Origin: Ancylostoma caninum | Lineage: Eukaryota; Nematoda; Chromadorea; Rhabditida; Ancylostomatidae | Assembly (NCBI GenBank): GCA_037903475.1 | Contig: JBAJFG010000066.1 | Location: 124,001 to 188,000 of the forward strand | DNA: 64,000 nucleotides | Reading direction: 5' to 3' | Shown here: piece by piece, positions 36,367-48,515 of the stretch | Layout: each line of letters starts with the position of its first letter | How positions within the stretch are numbered: position 1 is the stretch's first letter | The notes under the pieces: model-generated | Database searches by the model: none | What the model saw: the letters and a program-made list of their open reading frames with translations, nothing else | What the model was told of the DNA's origin: nothing | Position numbers and translations under genes: made by a program

Positions 36367-36434
36367 AGAAAATCACTGTCATCCACACGAAGCGTAGCTT
36401 CGCCGCGCTTCGCGGATGACAGTGATTTTCTGCG
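36367..36434. repeat. Hairpin with 17-bp stem next to the 91-bp array
   Basis: gaaaatcactgtcatcc and its exact complement ggatgacagtgattttc enclose a short cgaagc/gcttcg-rich centre. It directly follows the last repeat copy and may belong to the same element. Confidence 0.85.
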
Positions 36435-38477
36435 AAGCTGCGTAGCTCCTAAACGGTTTGGAGGTTAACTCTTATTATGTTCAATATAAAGAGCTTTCAC
36501 ATGGTCCCTTGTATGAGTAGCAACACAGGTCCTCACGTGGTCAAGTCGTTTTCATTTGGGATAGCGCTGAAAGTCGAAATTGTTATGGTTCGGGCACAAT
36601 TAGCTTTTAACAGGAATAAAATGCGCTAACGTTCTATTCCTATTTTGTAAGCACAATATTGGAGGCCATTATTTGTTCGCCTGACCGTTAATTTCTAATT
36701 GCCATTACTACTTAATGCTTTAGAAGGAGTGCAGCGAAAATTTCCGTACAACTCTGCTGTATTTGGATGATTCACGGCTCTGATTGCGAAATCACACTCG
36801 CTTCATCAGTGGTTCTCCCACTCTGCTTTAAAGATCCAAGATATTCCGTTTTCGTTGCAAATTAGATGTCCTAATTGAAGATTTCCATGTTGTACACATA
36901 CATATACCATGGGCGTGTCATTGAGCCCGTGGCGGCGGGCAAAAGAGGTGGGGCGAGGCGAGTGGATCAATGACAGCGTGACCTGTCATCCCTCGCGCAG
37001 CGATGGGGGGGGGGGGGGTCTGCGCTTTATATAGAGTAAGATGACTTTCGATATGACTTTAGCTTCGCCGCAAAACGAGTTTCCTTGAAAGCTGCTGCTC
37101 CACCTCATCCTGTAATACAGAGATTTGATCCTTCACGTTCTGACCGGGCCAAAGCCTCCAAAACCTCGGCTCCTACAGAAAACCCTTCAACAACTTCGTA
37201 TTTCGCTAGCAGACTCACATACTACAGTACAGCGCAGAGAATCCGTGTGGCAAACACAACCAGGTATTGGAAATGTAACACCTTAATTTGCTGGTCTATG
37301 AAACTGTGATGGCAAAAGGCTTGGGTAACACTTCAAACCAAGATTGAGCTCACCAGTTCTCCCAACTCTCACGCAGGAGTCGTGATCAGGGATGAGCGGA
37401 TTATCCGCTTCCGTTTATCCGTTTAGCTGTTACATATCTATAGATTTTGGCGAATCCGTTATCCGGGCTTTTACCACCGGTGAAGGTCCGGATAGCGCAA
37501 ATATTGTTAGCCTCAGCATATTTCCTCTTAAAAATTCCCGTCTTGTTTAAGTTTTTTAATCCATCCATTTTGTCTGTTATCCACTTGTATTTTTATTATA
37601 ATATTATTTCATACTATACTTACTTCTGAGAATCATGCATTATACGTTTGTATTTCAAAAACACGAATATTATAAAGGCACTGGAAGTTCAAAAGCAGTT
37701 GCCGTGGATGTGACATCTCTCCACTGATTCTAGTCCTGCAGCCTTCTTCTTCATTTTTTGCCCGGATAGCCCTTCACTTCGTTCCTCGCTCTCCTTTTTG
37801 AGCCATTTCGAACTTCTTTCTTTGTCTCATAAGCTCCCCCCCCCCCCATGTACACAGATGTCTCTACGTGGAAGCACTGAAAGTTCGAAAGAAGGAGCAC
37901 CTGGGCCAGGAGAGAAGTCGAACTCAGATGTCGAATGGAGGACGATTTTTTAACGCAAAAGGCAGGACAAATTTTGGATAAGTTAGTAGACAAACTTTAC
38001 GCTTAAGATAGAAAAAAACAAACAAACAAAACAAAGAAATCCAAAACAATCTTGAAAGATTTGATCAGAAACAAGAATAAGTAGCGAGAAACTAAATTCA
38101 CCATGGAGTTCACCACGTGCAAGCTTGATACCGCCTCTTGTCAACAAAGCCTACCCAGAAGTCCTTGGGTAGAAGAAGTAAACTGCAAGTTGACTGCAGT
38201 CTTCGAGTGCAATTTTTGACTTGAGTCCAATCTGGCAAACCAGCAGGGTGCATTAACCCACTATTAGTAAAGCTCCATGAATACGCACAATCAATTTCAA
38301 TCAATTTGTCAGGGGTTGCATTACTCCTTGTGGAAGAACGATTACTCCTCACTTTTTGAAACCTATATGCCGGCTCAGATCTGCCTACAACTCCTCTCAT
38401 GGAAGGCTCTCTGAAACATATTTACCTTGTTCGGAGACTCCTGTACTTGGGAAACATTAGGAAAAGAGGGAGCTCCA
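36435..38477. other. Intergenic region downstream of the CDF gene
   Basis: Holds G14 (37005) and C12 (37836) tracts and a hAT-like terminus at 37388. A possible plus-strand exon lies at 37093-37263, ending ACCAG|gtattg, Pro/Ser-rich (AAAPPHPVIQRFDPSRSD), acceptor weak. Not strong enough to call as a gene. Confidence 0.3.
37388..37500 (+). mobile_element. hAT-like terminus with TATCCG subterminal repeats
   Basis: cagggatgagcggattatcc followed by several tatccg/ccggata motifs. A related sequence in opposite orientation ends at 53733 (..ttcatccctg) and shares gttatccgg and ggtccggata. These are two ends of one hAT-type family, not of a single copy. Confidence 0.45.
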
Positions 38478-38483
38478 TTTATT
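38478..38483 (-). promoter_or_regulatory. Candidate poly(A) signal of the CDF gene
   Basis: AATAAA on the minus strand about 100 bases after the CDF stop codon. It is the first canonical hexamer downstream, and the distance fits a nematode 3' UTR. Cleavage site not determined. Confidence 0.4.
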
Positions 38484-38581
38484 CACAATTTTACGTGCAT
38501 GCAAAACGGAAAGTAATGCAAGAAATCTCGTAAAAAGGGTATCAACAAAGCGAACAACGTATTTACAGGACACTCCACCGC

Positions 38582-41500
38582 CTAGTCTCCATCACAACAG
38601 TAATCGCAGTGAACGAACGCTCTTTCGACGAACTCCAGCCGTTGCAACTTCTTCTCGAGCGGGTGGCAGACGTCGTGCGTTACCTGGAGAACTACAGCTT
38701 ATGTACATCATTTAAAATTTATTTAAATAAATCCAAATAAATTTAAACGTTTGAATTAAATTAAAATTAAATACTTGAATAAATTTTAAAAAAATAAAAA
38801 TTTAAATCTAAAATCGCACTCCCAAAACCTAACCGGGTAATAAGAGAAACCAGTTTTACCATCAGGGCAGGAACTGCATTTAACAAAATAAGTGGGAGAA
38901 TCCCCACCAAGTGTTCCACTGCTTCGGTCAAAAGAGTTGTCAAGTCCAAGATATGTGTAGCATAGATGAATATGATAACTATATTTTTTCATCTTGATGG
39001 TAACTGCTCAACCAGAATTCGTATTTTAACTGAACTGTGTACCCATAGCGTTGTAAATAAGGCGCAATAAATCAATCAAATCAAATCCCGCCTTGCTCAC
39101 CTTCAAAGTTAGCTTCTCATCCATAACAACGTGCAGTTCGACGAATGCCTTTTCGCCAGTGTGGTACACCATCACATGATCCAGACACCTAAAACCACAT
39201 CTTGGAATTATCCCAGAGAAGTTGCTGACCGAGCTCACCTTATTCTAGGGTCATGATCAATGGCAATCTTGAGAATCCTGCTGAGCTGCTCCTGTTCGGC
39301 CCGTTTTCCGACCAAGTGTGGTATGTACTCCAATGCATGGTGGAACCAAGACAGGGCTATCAGGGAGCTTAACAAACACCACATCCTGACATGTGTTATT
39401 TATGTGGATTTATTTGCATTTCATGCTGGGTATGACTTAAGAAGAAAGTCCTTCAATCTCGTATTGATCACGATTTTTCCACCCACAATTTCATGTCAGA
39501 ACTACGAAGAAAACATCATGCTCTTGATCTCACTTTCGATTGGAATGAGGTGCCAACTCTAGTTTTAGCTCAAATATGTTTTGAAATGATGGACAATTGA
39601 AAAGACTCAAAAATAAAGATTTGCTCCACGCTGAGAACTCACCACAACAGAATTGCACCGATGGGGTCAGCGAGTCTCCAGTACTCATCTCCAATGTAAG
39701 CGAAAACAACTGCAGAAATGCGTGTCACCACATCATTCCTGCAAGTTAAGAAATCTTCAAGAATGATATGTATTTTTCACTCACATTACCTCAAGTCCAT
39801 AGCTACAACAATTGAGGCGGGCGAACCTCGTCGGTAACATATCCATGACAGCAGACCCTTCAGCACGGTTTGGACTCCGACGATTACCATGGTCACAAAT
39901 GTCATTTCAGGTTTACTCTATAAAAACCATGGATAAATCCCGGGCCTTGGAGACTTTCAAGCATTTTTCCCACAATCTTAGAAGCATACATTACCCCCGA
40001 CTCGGCTAAACCAAAACATTTTGGTCGTCACGACCAAATTTTCTTTGAATTTTACGCTTCTACGAGTTGCGTGATCTCGAAGTTGGCGTTTTCACTACTT
40101 TTCAATATTTCAATCATTGAAATTGTTGCGGAGGTTGCGGAGGTATAGAGGCTGTTTGTAAACAACAGTGAATTCTTACCGATTCATCTGCTATGTTATT
40201 GAACGCCTGCATAGCCATAGCCACATTAGCGAAGGCCATCAAAATCGCACAGATCAATACTCCGACATATTCGAGCCTAAAATGTAAATGTAATCAAAAT
40301 AATGAATCAGATCGATACGCAAGATCCCATGTGGGTAAATCAAGTCAATTTTCGGATAAGCTTGAGTTTACGGTTTGTTAAGAACGACTCTGAAATGGTA
40401 TTCTTAAAGCCACTGTCCCTCCCTTTAACCCACTGACGACCGCGTGGCACACCGGTGAGCCGCGCTTTTTTGTTCTCGTGGGACAGCGCGGCTCACCGGT
40501 GAGCCGCGCCTTTATTATCAAGTACTGACCCTTATTTTCGGTATATTTTGCAGTATTTCCATATGAATCGAGTACAACACTTCCAAACAATGCTGATATA
40601 ACTGCGGTTCGAGAAGAATATCTTTTTTTGTAGTGCCAAATACCATGAAAAGGATGGGGTTTTAAAATCGAGCAAGATCGCATTACATCTCTCGTGTAGT
40701 GGTTGGGAATAATCTGTACAAGAGCCATGTTTCCTTCATAAAAACACATTCGCTACATCTCGCACTTTCTTACTTGTCAGGCTGGAACAGTAAAAACCTA
40801 TATACTCTCCGGGAACTTTTTCATAATACTCAAAGTACTTTCAACAAACTTGTTTTGACCTTAAATGAAGTGAGAAGCGTTTAGATTCTCCAGTTTTCTA
40901 TTCCGATGCCGTAGTAAGCTTCCAGAACTAGATTTCAAATTATTTCCACAAAAATTCGTGTTTTATTCTAAATTATTTTATCATAACAGCGTGGAACTAT
41001 GCATGCGCCACGCTCCTGAAATGGGCGTTGGTCCCAAACGCCAGGCACGCGAAAATGCGCGCTGTCGTCAATGGGTTAACCGTTTTCGTATGGTGAGATT
41101 TTCGCATTGCTGGAAAAACCACAAGTGGTGTTCATAATGGTTGACCTACAAATGTGTGCATATGTGAGAGTGATTCTTTCTATTGAGAAATTAATCAACA
41201 AATGAATAAATAAATAACTTTCAAAAATTCCTTCAATTCCTAGGTCTCTTCTTCTGGAGAGAACTTGGACGAACCCGGAGGAGTAGAGGATTTCCTCACT
41301 TATTTGCCCAGACACAATAAACATACGTATGTACTAGGAAGCAACCAGTAAACCCACTATTACCGTTGTCGCCCCCTGGGGTAGTTGAAGGTGTCGGCTT
41401 CGCCAACCAATCGGAGACAGACGTTCATCACTGCACTGCACAGGAGGTCCATCGACGAGTCCACAAATGTACTGGAACGGTATCTCCTCGTAAAGGGTGG

Positions 41501-42729
41501 ACAAAAATACGGTGATTAATAAAAAAATATTATAAAAATAAAAATACAAAGCAAAAAGATTCCAGCGCTTGAAACTCGTCATAGAAGTTGTGTTTTTGCC
41601 TCACATCAAACAATATGTCGTCTTTCAGCCTTGGGTACCTCCCATCAGCTTCGACACGGGCTTCAAGACGATAAGTGAAGCTATTGACCGCGGCCTAGAT
41701 TTGGAGAGGGTGTGACACATTCCCAAGGTTTGAAGAGTTTTCCTATGTAATTCCCGAGAGGTTACGAGCAAGCCAATGCTTGGGGTATCATCAAAACCTA
41801 CCAGACCTACTGAGCGAGATAAGGGTTAGGATTCATGAAAGCATAGCTGACTAAACTGGGTTAGGAGACCAACTTTCACGACTATAGAATGACCGATTAC
41901 CCTAACCACTTCAGTGAGCAATGTTGATCTTTCATGAGTTCCAGCCCTGTAGCGGGATTCGTCAATGTTCCCGGGAACGTCCCAAACTTCCCCCTTTTCC
42001 AGAGTGGGCGAGTTTTCCTAGCGGAGTGTGGCCTATCTAGTAATTAGTACCTTTATATGTTATGGCTGACTGACTCCATTCGCTTGGTATAAATACCTCT
42101 TTTTTACGACGGATAGGTCTCTATGGCCACGGGGACCTTCATGGATCCCAACTCTAGTCGACTGGGAGGCCTAGTGGGACCTTTGTAAAGTTTATTCTTT
42201 TCCCAGTCCTGAACTAAACGTGTCTTGTGCGCAGAAGCACTGTTAGGTGAAAGGCCCGAAGCGTTCCCAATTGACTTCAAGGCAAAACTTGCTTTTTTAG
42301 AGGCGAAATGCCCACTCAGCCTAGACGGTCGAACGAGATCTCACCTCAATATGGAAAGAGATCCAGAGAGAATTGATGCAATTAGATTCCCGATGAGGGA
42401 CAAAATGGTGAGAGCGAGACTGCAGTTTAGTAGAAGACTGTCTTCCCGGTCCTCATTTTCATCGTGCTTCCTGGATTCGTACAACTTCCGATCCTTTTCG
42501 TAAAATTGCAGTAGACGAGATTGCTGCTCGTAGTACTAAAACGTTCGCATGATTTCTATTTATTTTGTGGAAGAATGTCAAAACAAACCTCCTGCTTTTG
42601 CCTACGCTGCAGAGGTGATGGCTCACTGGGTTCATAAAGGAGGACATGGCCATTGCTTGTTTCTGGCACATCACTTGAAGCACTCGTCTTCGGTTCATTC
42701 TTTGGTGTTTTCCTTCTTCGCGTGGGCAT
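38582..42729 (-). CDS. Cation diffusion facilitator (CDF/SLC30-like metal transporter, Mn-type signature)
   Basis: Complete nine-exon gene: 42729-42589, 42535-42345, 41471-41364, 40276-40180, 39917-39790, 39738-39643, 39367-39239, 39188-39101, 38683-38582. All junctions are GT/AG, phases match, total 1080 nt, 359 residues. A polar cytosolic N-terminus (1-85) is followed by six membrane segments. TM2 carries D115-S-S-M-D119 and TM5 carries D220-L-R-N-D224, the DxxxD pair that family studies link to the manganese group; zinc members usually have His. Other landmarks: NYPRGRQRLE between TM2 and TM3, YWRLADPIGA before TM6, the LVGKRAEQEQL linker, and a C-terminal metal-sensing ferredoxin-like domain ending VERAFVHCDY. 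Expected role: proton-coupled export of divalent metal from cytosol. It matches the unnamed C. elegans CDF genes; the substrate is inferred. A TTAA element sits in intron 3. Confidence 0.93.
40425..41079. mobile_element. piggyBac-like TTAA element in CDF intron 3
   Basis: TTAA at both borders (40425-40428, 41076-41079) encloses inverted termini CCCA(C/T)TGACGAC(C/A)GCG. CCC-starting ends and a TTAA target are the piggyBac signature. A 24-bp perfect palindrome gcgcggctcaccggtgagcc(gcgc) lies at 40486-40509 near the left end. The 120-codon open stretch inside has no DDE transposase features, so it is non-autonomous. Confidence 0.75.
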
Positions 42730-44812
42730 ATCTAAGCAATCAAAGTTTTAGAGCCTCTGTTGGCTCCTTGACACTATTTTTCTATGAACGGCATGATATT
42801 CAACTTAGAAAATATCAAGGACATCCAATATCAAAGATACTATGAACATTCAGAATGACGTGCCTTAACTACTTATTCGGGAAGAATTGGTGTATTCTAA
42901 GTGACGGATCACAACGGAAGGTCGCACGCGTACTTCTACAAAACTTAAAAGCGGAATTGCGTCTGGATTGAATATGTAACTAAACTGAGAATGACACGGT
43001 CTTTACTGGACAGCAGTGTCAGCTTTCATGAAATGAAGAAGATCATCCTAGTTGGAGGATCTAGGTTAAAAGACATGAGCTTGAAGCAATTATTGGCTTC
43101 TACGAAGAAAAAGGGAGTGTTCTCAAAAAAAAAACAATCTCTTCACTGAATAACCAGTAAAATTTTCATTTTTTCATTCCTAGGAACTACTGCCACATGA
43201 TAAGCGTACCACGTCAGAAGGGTGTTCATAAGAAATGCTTTGACAATTCTCACGTGAACTTTTATTGTAAGACTACATCGTCGACAAGTCTCGCTGACTT
43301 TAAAGTGACTCTTGGGAAAAAACAGGTGGAAATTCGATGGTCATCGATAGAACAAATATGGGGAGCGACTGCGAGCGGACCGGCACCCTGCAGCTCCTTC
43401 AGAAGCTCCTAACGAGTACACTGATAACGACTTCTCAGTGAATTTATCTCGGCTTCTGGCGGAATTTGCATTGGAGTGCAACCAAACTTTAGTGAATGAT
43501 GACACTGCACTATGAGTAGCGGACAGATGCGGAGAATATTTTCACTGATGCGCAGATGAAGTCATTTCTCGCCTAGAAGGTCGCCATTCTATTCATTCAA
43601 AGAGCCACTATAGTGATAGCTTACAAGCCCTTGTGTCAATAAACATTGAGTTTTGAATAGTTTCTCGTTGTTTTCATGATTTCTTCATTTCCCTTAATTC
43701 TTCTGCTGTCTGCCAAAGTCATTCGAAAATCCTATACTTGTCTTGCAAGAGCATTTTCATCATTCTCTTTAAAGGCGCCTTCCCATTTCAGAAAAAAAAA
43801 CAACGGATTCTTGAGAATTTTACATGAGAATAATTTCCAGGAGCGGCTCATAATAGTGCTGTATGTGATTCCGTTCAAAATAGCAGTAAGAAAAGACACT
43901 ATCTGGGTCCCAATTCTTGAAGAGGCTCTGGATGGAGCCGCGGCGGGACCAGGGCACTGTCCGAATAATTTAAAAACCCTGTAATTTTGTAACGTCTCCG
44001 CCCACAGGCTCGTAGATAAATACCACTTGGAAACGGGTTTTTTTCTTCGGTTTATACGGAGCTACATACATATATAATTGTGATCAGCAGCCACTGGAAA
44101 TTCTTTTCAATCTCTCAAAAGAAAATCTCAGAAGCGATTTTGTCTGGCAGTGCTTTTAATGACCCAGTTCATTTTGAATTTTTAGCTTCGAAGATGGAAA
44201 TCGACTTTTTTTCATGTCAATGTCCGACCTACTCTTACCATTTAAATGACGGTAAGCGTTTTCTAATCACTTTGACTTCATAAATTTTCTTGCGGTCGGT
44301 GCACTTATCAAAACCAAACATCACTATCGTAATCCCCCGCATGTGACATAGGAGGAACCGATTTGCTTCGGTGCCACGAATGCAGGTGATAAGCAAACTC
44401 GAAATTAAGGTAAATGGCAATTATTACTGGATGCGTGTGTGCGTCAGGCGCACACGCACAATTCCTCATAATTTCTCGGATTTCTCAGCTCAGTGCAGCG
44501 GCCGACCCACGCGTAGATCTAGTATGAACTGCCCCTTATGAGAAATTGGTTCGGTGACGAAGAGGAAACTCGAGTGAGTCAGAGCATGACACACTATTTC
44601 ACATCTCAAGGAAAACTACTTCGATTAGTTGGCATGTGACTGGTACATGACTGTTCAGCTTAGGGACGAGAAAAACATTTTTATCAGAGCAGTAAGGTTA
44701 AACAATGACGTCTTTTCAAAAAAAGAAGATACGAGCGTTTGAAAATATCCACACTATTGACCCCATGAATCTTGTGTAGTGGCTATAGTGAGATGCACTG
44801 GATGTGGAGAAA
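42730..44812. other. Upstream flank of the CDF gene
   Basis: The first ATG (42729) is only two bases after an acceptor-like gattgcttag, so a trans-splice or 5' UTR intron site is likely. No further exon, TATA-like or divergent gene was convincing in this stretch. Confidence 0.35.
44416..44459 (+). repeat. Copy of dispersed GACGC-type hairpin motif
   Basis: ggcaattattactggatgcg followed by tgtgtgcgtcaggcgcacac. The second half is self-complementary. The same ggcaatttat...ggatg(c/t)gtgcg arrangement occurs at 7411 and 61405. Confidence 0.6.
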
Positions 44813-44822
44813 TTTTGGGATT

Positions 44823-45114
44823 AAAGTAAAGTAAAGTAAAGTGGTCGGCGTTAATCAATCCCGTCACGAGGGATGCGCCACGCATTCGACTTCATCTGAG
44901 CATCGTAGAGGCGTTGAATGCGTATGTGCCCTGTACAATGACTTGCGGGGGGCACCCGATGTACCAAGTCAGTGCTTCATTCTCCCAGACTTCTCTGGTA
45001 CCAATTTGCCGACCCCGGAGGGATGGAAGGCTTGGTTGGCCTCGGGCGGGATCGAACCATCGATCGTGTGCGTGCGCAGCGAGCCTCTTACCACTGCGCC
45101 ACACGCGCCCTGTT
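44823..45114 (-). mobile_element. tRNA-derived SINE, 292 bp, with 10-bp TSD
   Basis: Read on the minus strand: A box TGGCGCAGTGG (45101-45091), B box GGTTCGATCCC (45058-45048), a unique body of about 210 bp, and a tail of three or four TTTAC units. Direct repeats ttttgggatt flank it at 44813-44822 and 45115-45124. Pol III boxes at one end, a simple tail at the other and a short duplication define a SINE. The head does not fold as a working tRNA. Confidence 0.88.
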
Positions 45115-45124
45115 TTTTGGGATT

Positions 45125-48100
45125 ATTAAGGATTAATAGTAACTTGATATTTCCCAGCGATGACGTGTGCATGAGTGAATGAAGAAGTTGAATTGAATCA
45201 CAATATTACGGGTTTCGGACCCTCAGTCCAAATGTCCAAATTTCTTGAGCAGAGTCCGAATGTCCAAATTTGAAGTGAATCACAATATTAGTTTTAACTG
45301 AATTCAACTACTTAAAACAATTGGCTGACTTGCATCCTGGGACTCGTTTTCGTTCGGGATCTAGGAACTCAGCGCTCATTTTTATAAGGTGCTTCAATCT
45401 TATGTTAGCTCGCTAGCTGAAATAGAAATCAATCATAACAGATGCATTGGGACTCCATACTTTGCACGGGCACACATATTTGTGTTCCTTCTGTCAAAAC
45501 CTTATCATGGATTTCACCCACAGTTTCTCACACTGATTTCTTTTAGCCATTTTGCACAAAGTTCATAGTTTGCTTGTGTCTAGTTATGCTTGGCTGTGAA
45601 ATTTGAAGCTGATGATTCTTTGAAATCAGAAGGAAAAATATCTGGTCTACTTGCGGTTTTCTACTTCATTAAAAAAAATTAATGACCGCCCAATTATTTC
45701 GCGTCTCTCTGCAGCTGATAGAGCGCAGTCAAAGGAGTTCCCCAATCGACCGGACGAAAACAGGGTCTTCATCGGATCAATCCGACATTTGCACTTTAAT
45801 CATATGAAAACATCGCCAACACAAAGAAAATTTTAGGAAAAGAACAGCTCCCGGAAACTTCTCAACTCGTCCTCGCATAAACTATAGTTAAATATTCTGT
45901 GACGTGACAAGAATCTGAAGGTTTGTTAGATGGTGAAAATGTTGCTCTCCATCCTTTGGACACTTTCTCCCCAAAATTAACCCGAAAGGTAATGAAAAGT
46001 GGTGACGACCTTAAGCAATTAGAGCCAGATGCGCCCTTTTTGGACTCGCGGAGGTACTGTATGCATGTGTGGCCTAAAAAGTGATTTGCCGAGGTTGGGG
46101 GTGGTGGTGGGGGGGGGGGGGACTCGGTGCGCAGCGTTAGTGCCTTAACCTCGTACTATAATGCTCTGCTAGCACTTTACTGAGCTCGGGAAGATGGACG
46201 GCTTCCGTGGCCTTTGACGAGGATCGAATCGAGTGAATTGGATACGCGGCAGAGCGCCTGCTATTCATCCAGTTCATCTGCAAAAACTGCTGCTTCACAC
46301 CACGTCCAATTGTTTCTTTTAACTGACATTGATTATACATACAATAAATACGGGATCTATAAACACTGAGTGCACTTGGATGGAAATACTAGGCTGATCT
46401 GGTTCTTTTTTCTTTTCCGCATATGACGTTTCACGTTTCGATGCTTCTCGCCTCCAGAGAACATATTGGGACAAAGGACAGTCATCACAATTGCAGGAAT
46501 TACTCGCTGAGGTGCATTGTCATCAATATGCCAGAAGCAGAAACTGGTTCTCTGTCACGCAACCCCACCCATCCCCTTTTCTTGCTTTACTCTCGTTTGC
46601 CCTGTGACTACATATTTATTTAAGTTTCCCACTGTTCCCCCAGTCTACTACTTCACGAGATAAAATTGCTTCTGGAAAATGTTCAGGAGATTTCGCAGCT
46701 AAATCACTGACAATAATGAATCTCGTTCACTGCAGGCTACACCGACACTACTTCAGTTTATTCCTGTCACAACAGTAAGTACGATTTCTTCAGACTTCCC
46801 TCCTCACCCCGAACTAGCCTTCCCCTCGAGCACCTCGTTAATGCGGCTCATTTCCAATGCATTGTTCTCGAGTGTCCAATGATGCATCCATTTATTTTCA
46901 GCTCGCATATTTTTATTCATATTTAACACACATATGTTGTCGTCTTCTAAGTGAACCGCACATTTCAACCTTATTCTTTGGAGTTCTGATTTCTTTCTTT
47001 GGTCAACATTCAAGATTCTTTTTCCCTTCCTCCTTTTTTTAACCACTTAACTTATAAATACTCCGCAAGCAAACCAGTTTCACCTGCTCCAAGAAACCCA
47101 TATTCACTGGAAAATTAGCTTCACTGTCTGGATCGAGGTCAGAGGCGTTATCTCGCTAATTATCTTGTGTTACTTGTTCAGTTTGTTACAACCTGTGTAC
47201 ATAGTCGCTTCCCTGCCTCGAATATCTGCTCGAGAACACTGGGCTACTCCGGGGTCGGCGACCTTTGGCTCTTTGTTAGGCGGACATCAGAGTTCCTGGA
47301 CGCCCCCAGAGAATGAAAAATGCGCTTCACTTGCAAATGAAATTCGCCTCCGCTCACGCCCGATTGTCTTCTTCCAAAGCATGCATTGGACTGGTGTCCC
47401 GCTCTCATTTTCATCCTCGCGGAGCCGTGGCACCAATCAGGAAATGCGTAGCTTTGCTATGTTACTGCTTCTATGTGCTCTGTATTTTTTAGTTTCGAAA
47501 TATCTTTCTGCCCATGGATCACATTGCATGTAGAGGTTTGATAACATGCGACGTGTCTTGTCACTTCCGAGTCGTCCGAGAGGGGGGGGGGGGGGTACCT
47601 TCCGGCTATGACGATGACGATACAATGAGTTGGTCTCGGACACACTCCCGTATCCAACAAGGGTACTTAGAGATGCGTCGTGATGCAAAGCACGGTTACA
47701 TCGAACGTCCTTGCAAAAAGTGTGCACATAAAACAGTCCAAGAAATGCTGGCCTTCTGAAGAGAAGTTTTTACATAATTAGTATGAAATTACCACAAAAT
47801 TAGGCCTTGACCAACAATACCGCTCCAGACAATTTTTACTTTTTTGACCACCATCTCATCCTTATAGCAGCTATAATTGCATATACCCGGAAGCAAACAC
47901 AAATCATCAAATTTCAACGAAAATCGCAGTGCAATTCATTTCGAGTCTCAAGGGAATCTATTTGGATGACATTTCGCGAACACTAATTAAGTCCAGATTA
48001 CGTGCCGTTACGATGTCTTTAGATTCGTGGTTCTGCAATATTTGGGAAACTGACACGCTTGTTCTATTCGAATGAATAAAAACCCTATAAAATTCGTAGT

Positions 48101-48515
48101 GATGACAAATCTCACTTGAAACAGTGACGATGTTGAAGATTTTTAGCAGAAGCTGCCGAAACGTTGGCCAGTGATGCACACTGACTACCTCGTTCTCTTC
48201 TGACAAGTTTATGAATTATACTTTGCTATATCGCTGCCTTCAAAGGGCCAAATCAAGTATGTTTCAAGCGCGAATGAGTGTGATCTCAAGTTGAGAGTTT
48301 GAAAATTCTAAGACTTCAATTTCGTTCAATTATATAAGGCGTTGAATTTTTGGTAAACGAGTTAGCAAAAGTCATGTGCGGTGCTTCATTCACCCAAAAT
48401 TTTCTTGCCTTGGACTTCTTTCAAACCACAATTTTCAACACTCGAGGCTCTGTCCATCACCTCCGCTCTTCTTTGAAGTTTAAAAAGGAGTGTGGTAAGA
48501 GTAGGTTGTAAACTA
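45125..48515. other. Intergenic region without supported genes
   Basis: Two G tracts (46109, 47582) and scattered short open stretches only. No motif or splice-supported exon was found. Confidence 0.4.

Noticed and set aside
35933..36434. CRISPR-like array
   Set aside because: The context is eukaryotic. The units are contiguous 91-bp copies with identical spacers and an A-tract, not short repeats with unique spacers.
40378..40749. 123-codon minus-strand ORF as a gene
   Set aside because: Lies across the end of the TTAA element in a CDF intron; no transposase or other motif.
45040..45114. Functional minus-strand tRNA
   Set aside because: The cloverleaf is incomplete, and the sequence is the head of a SINE with target duplication and tail.
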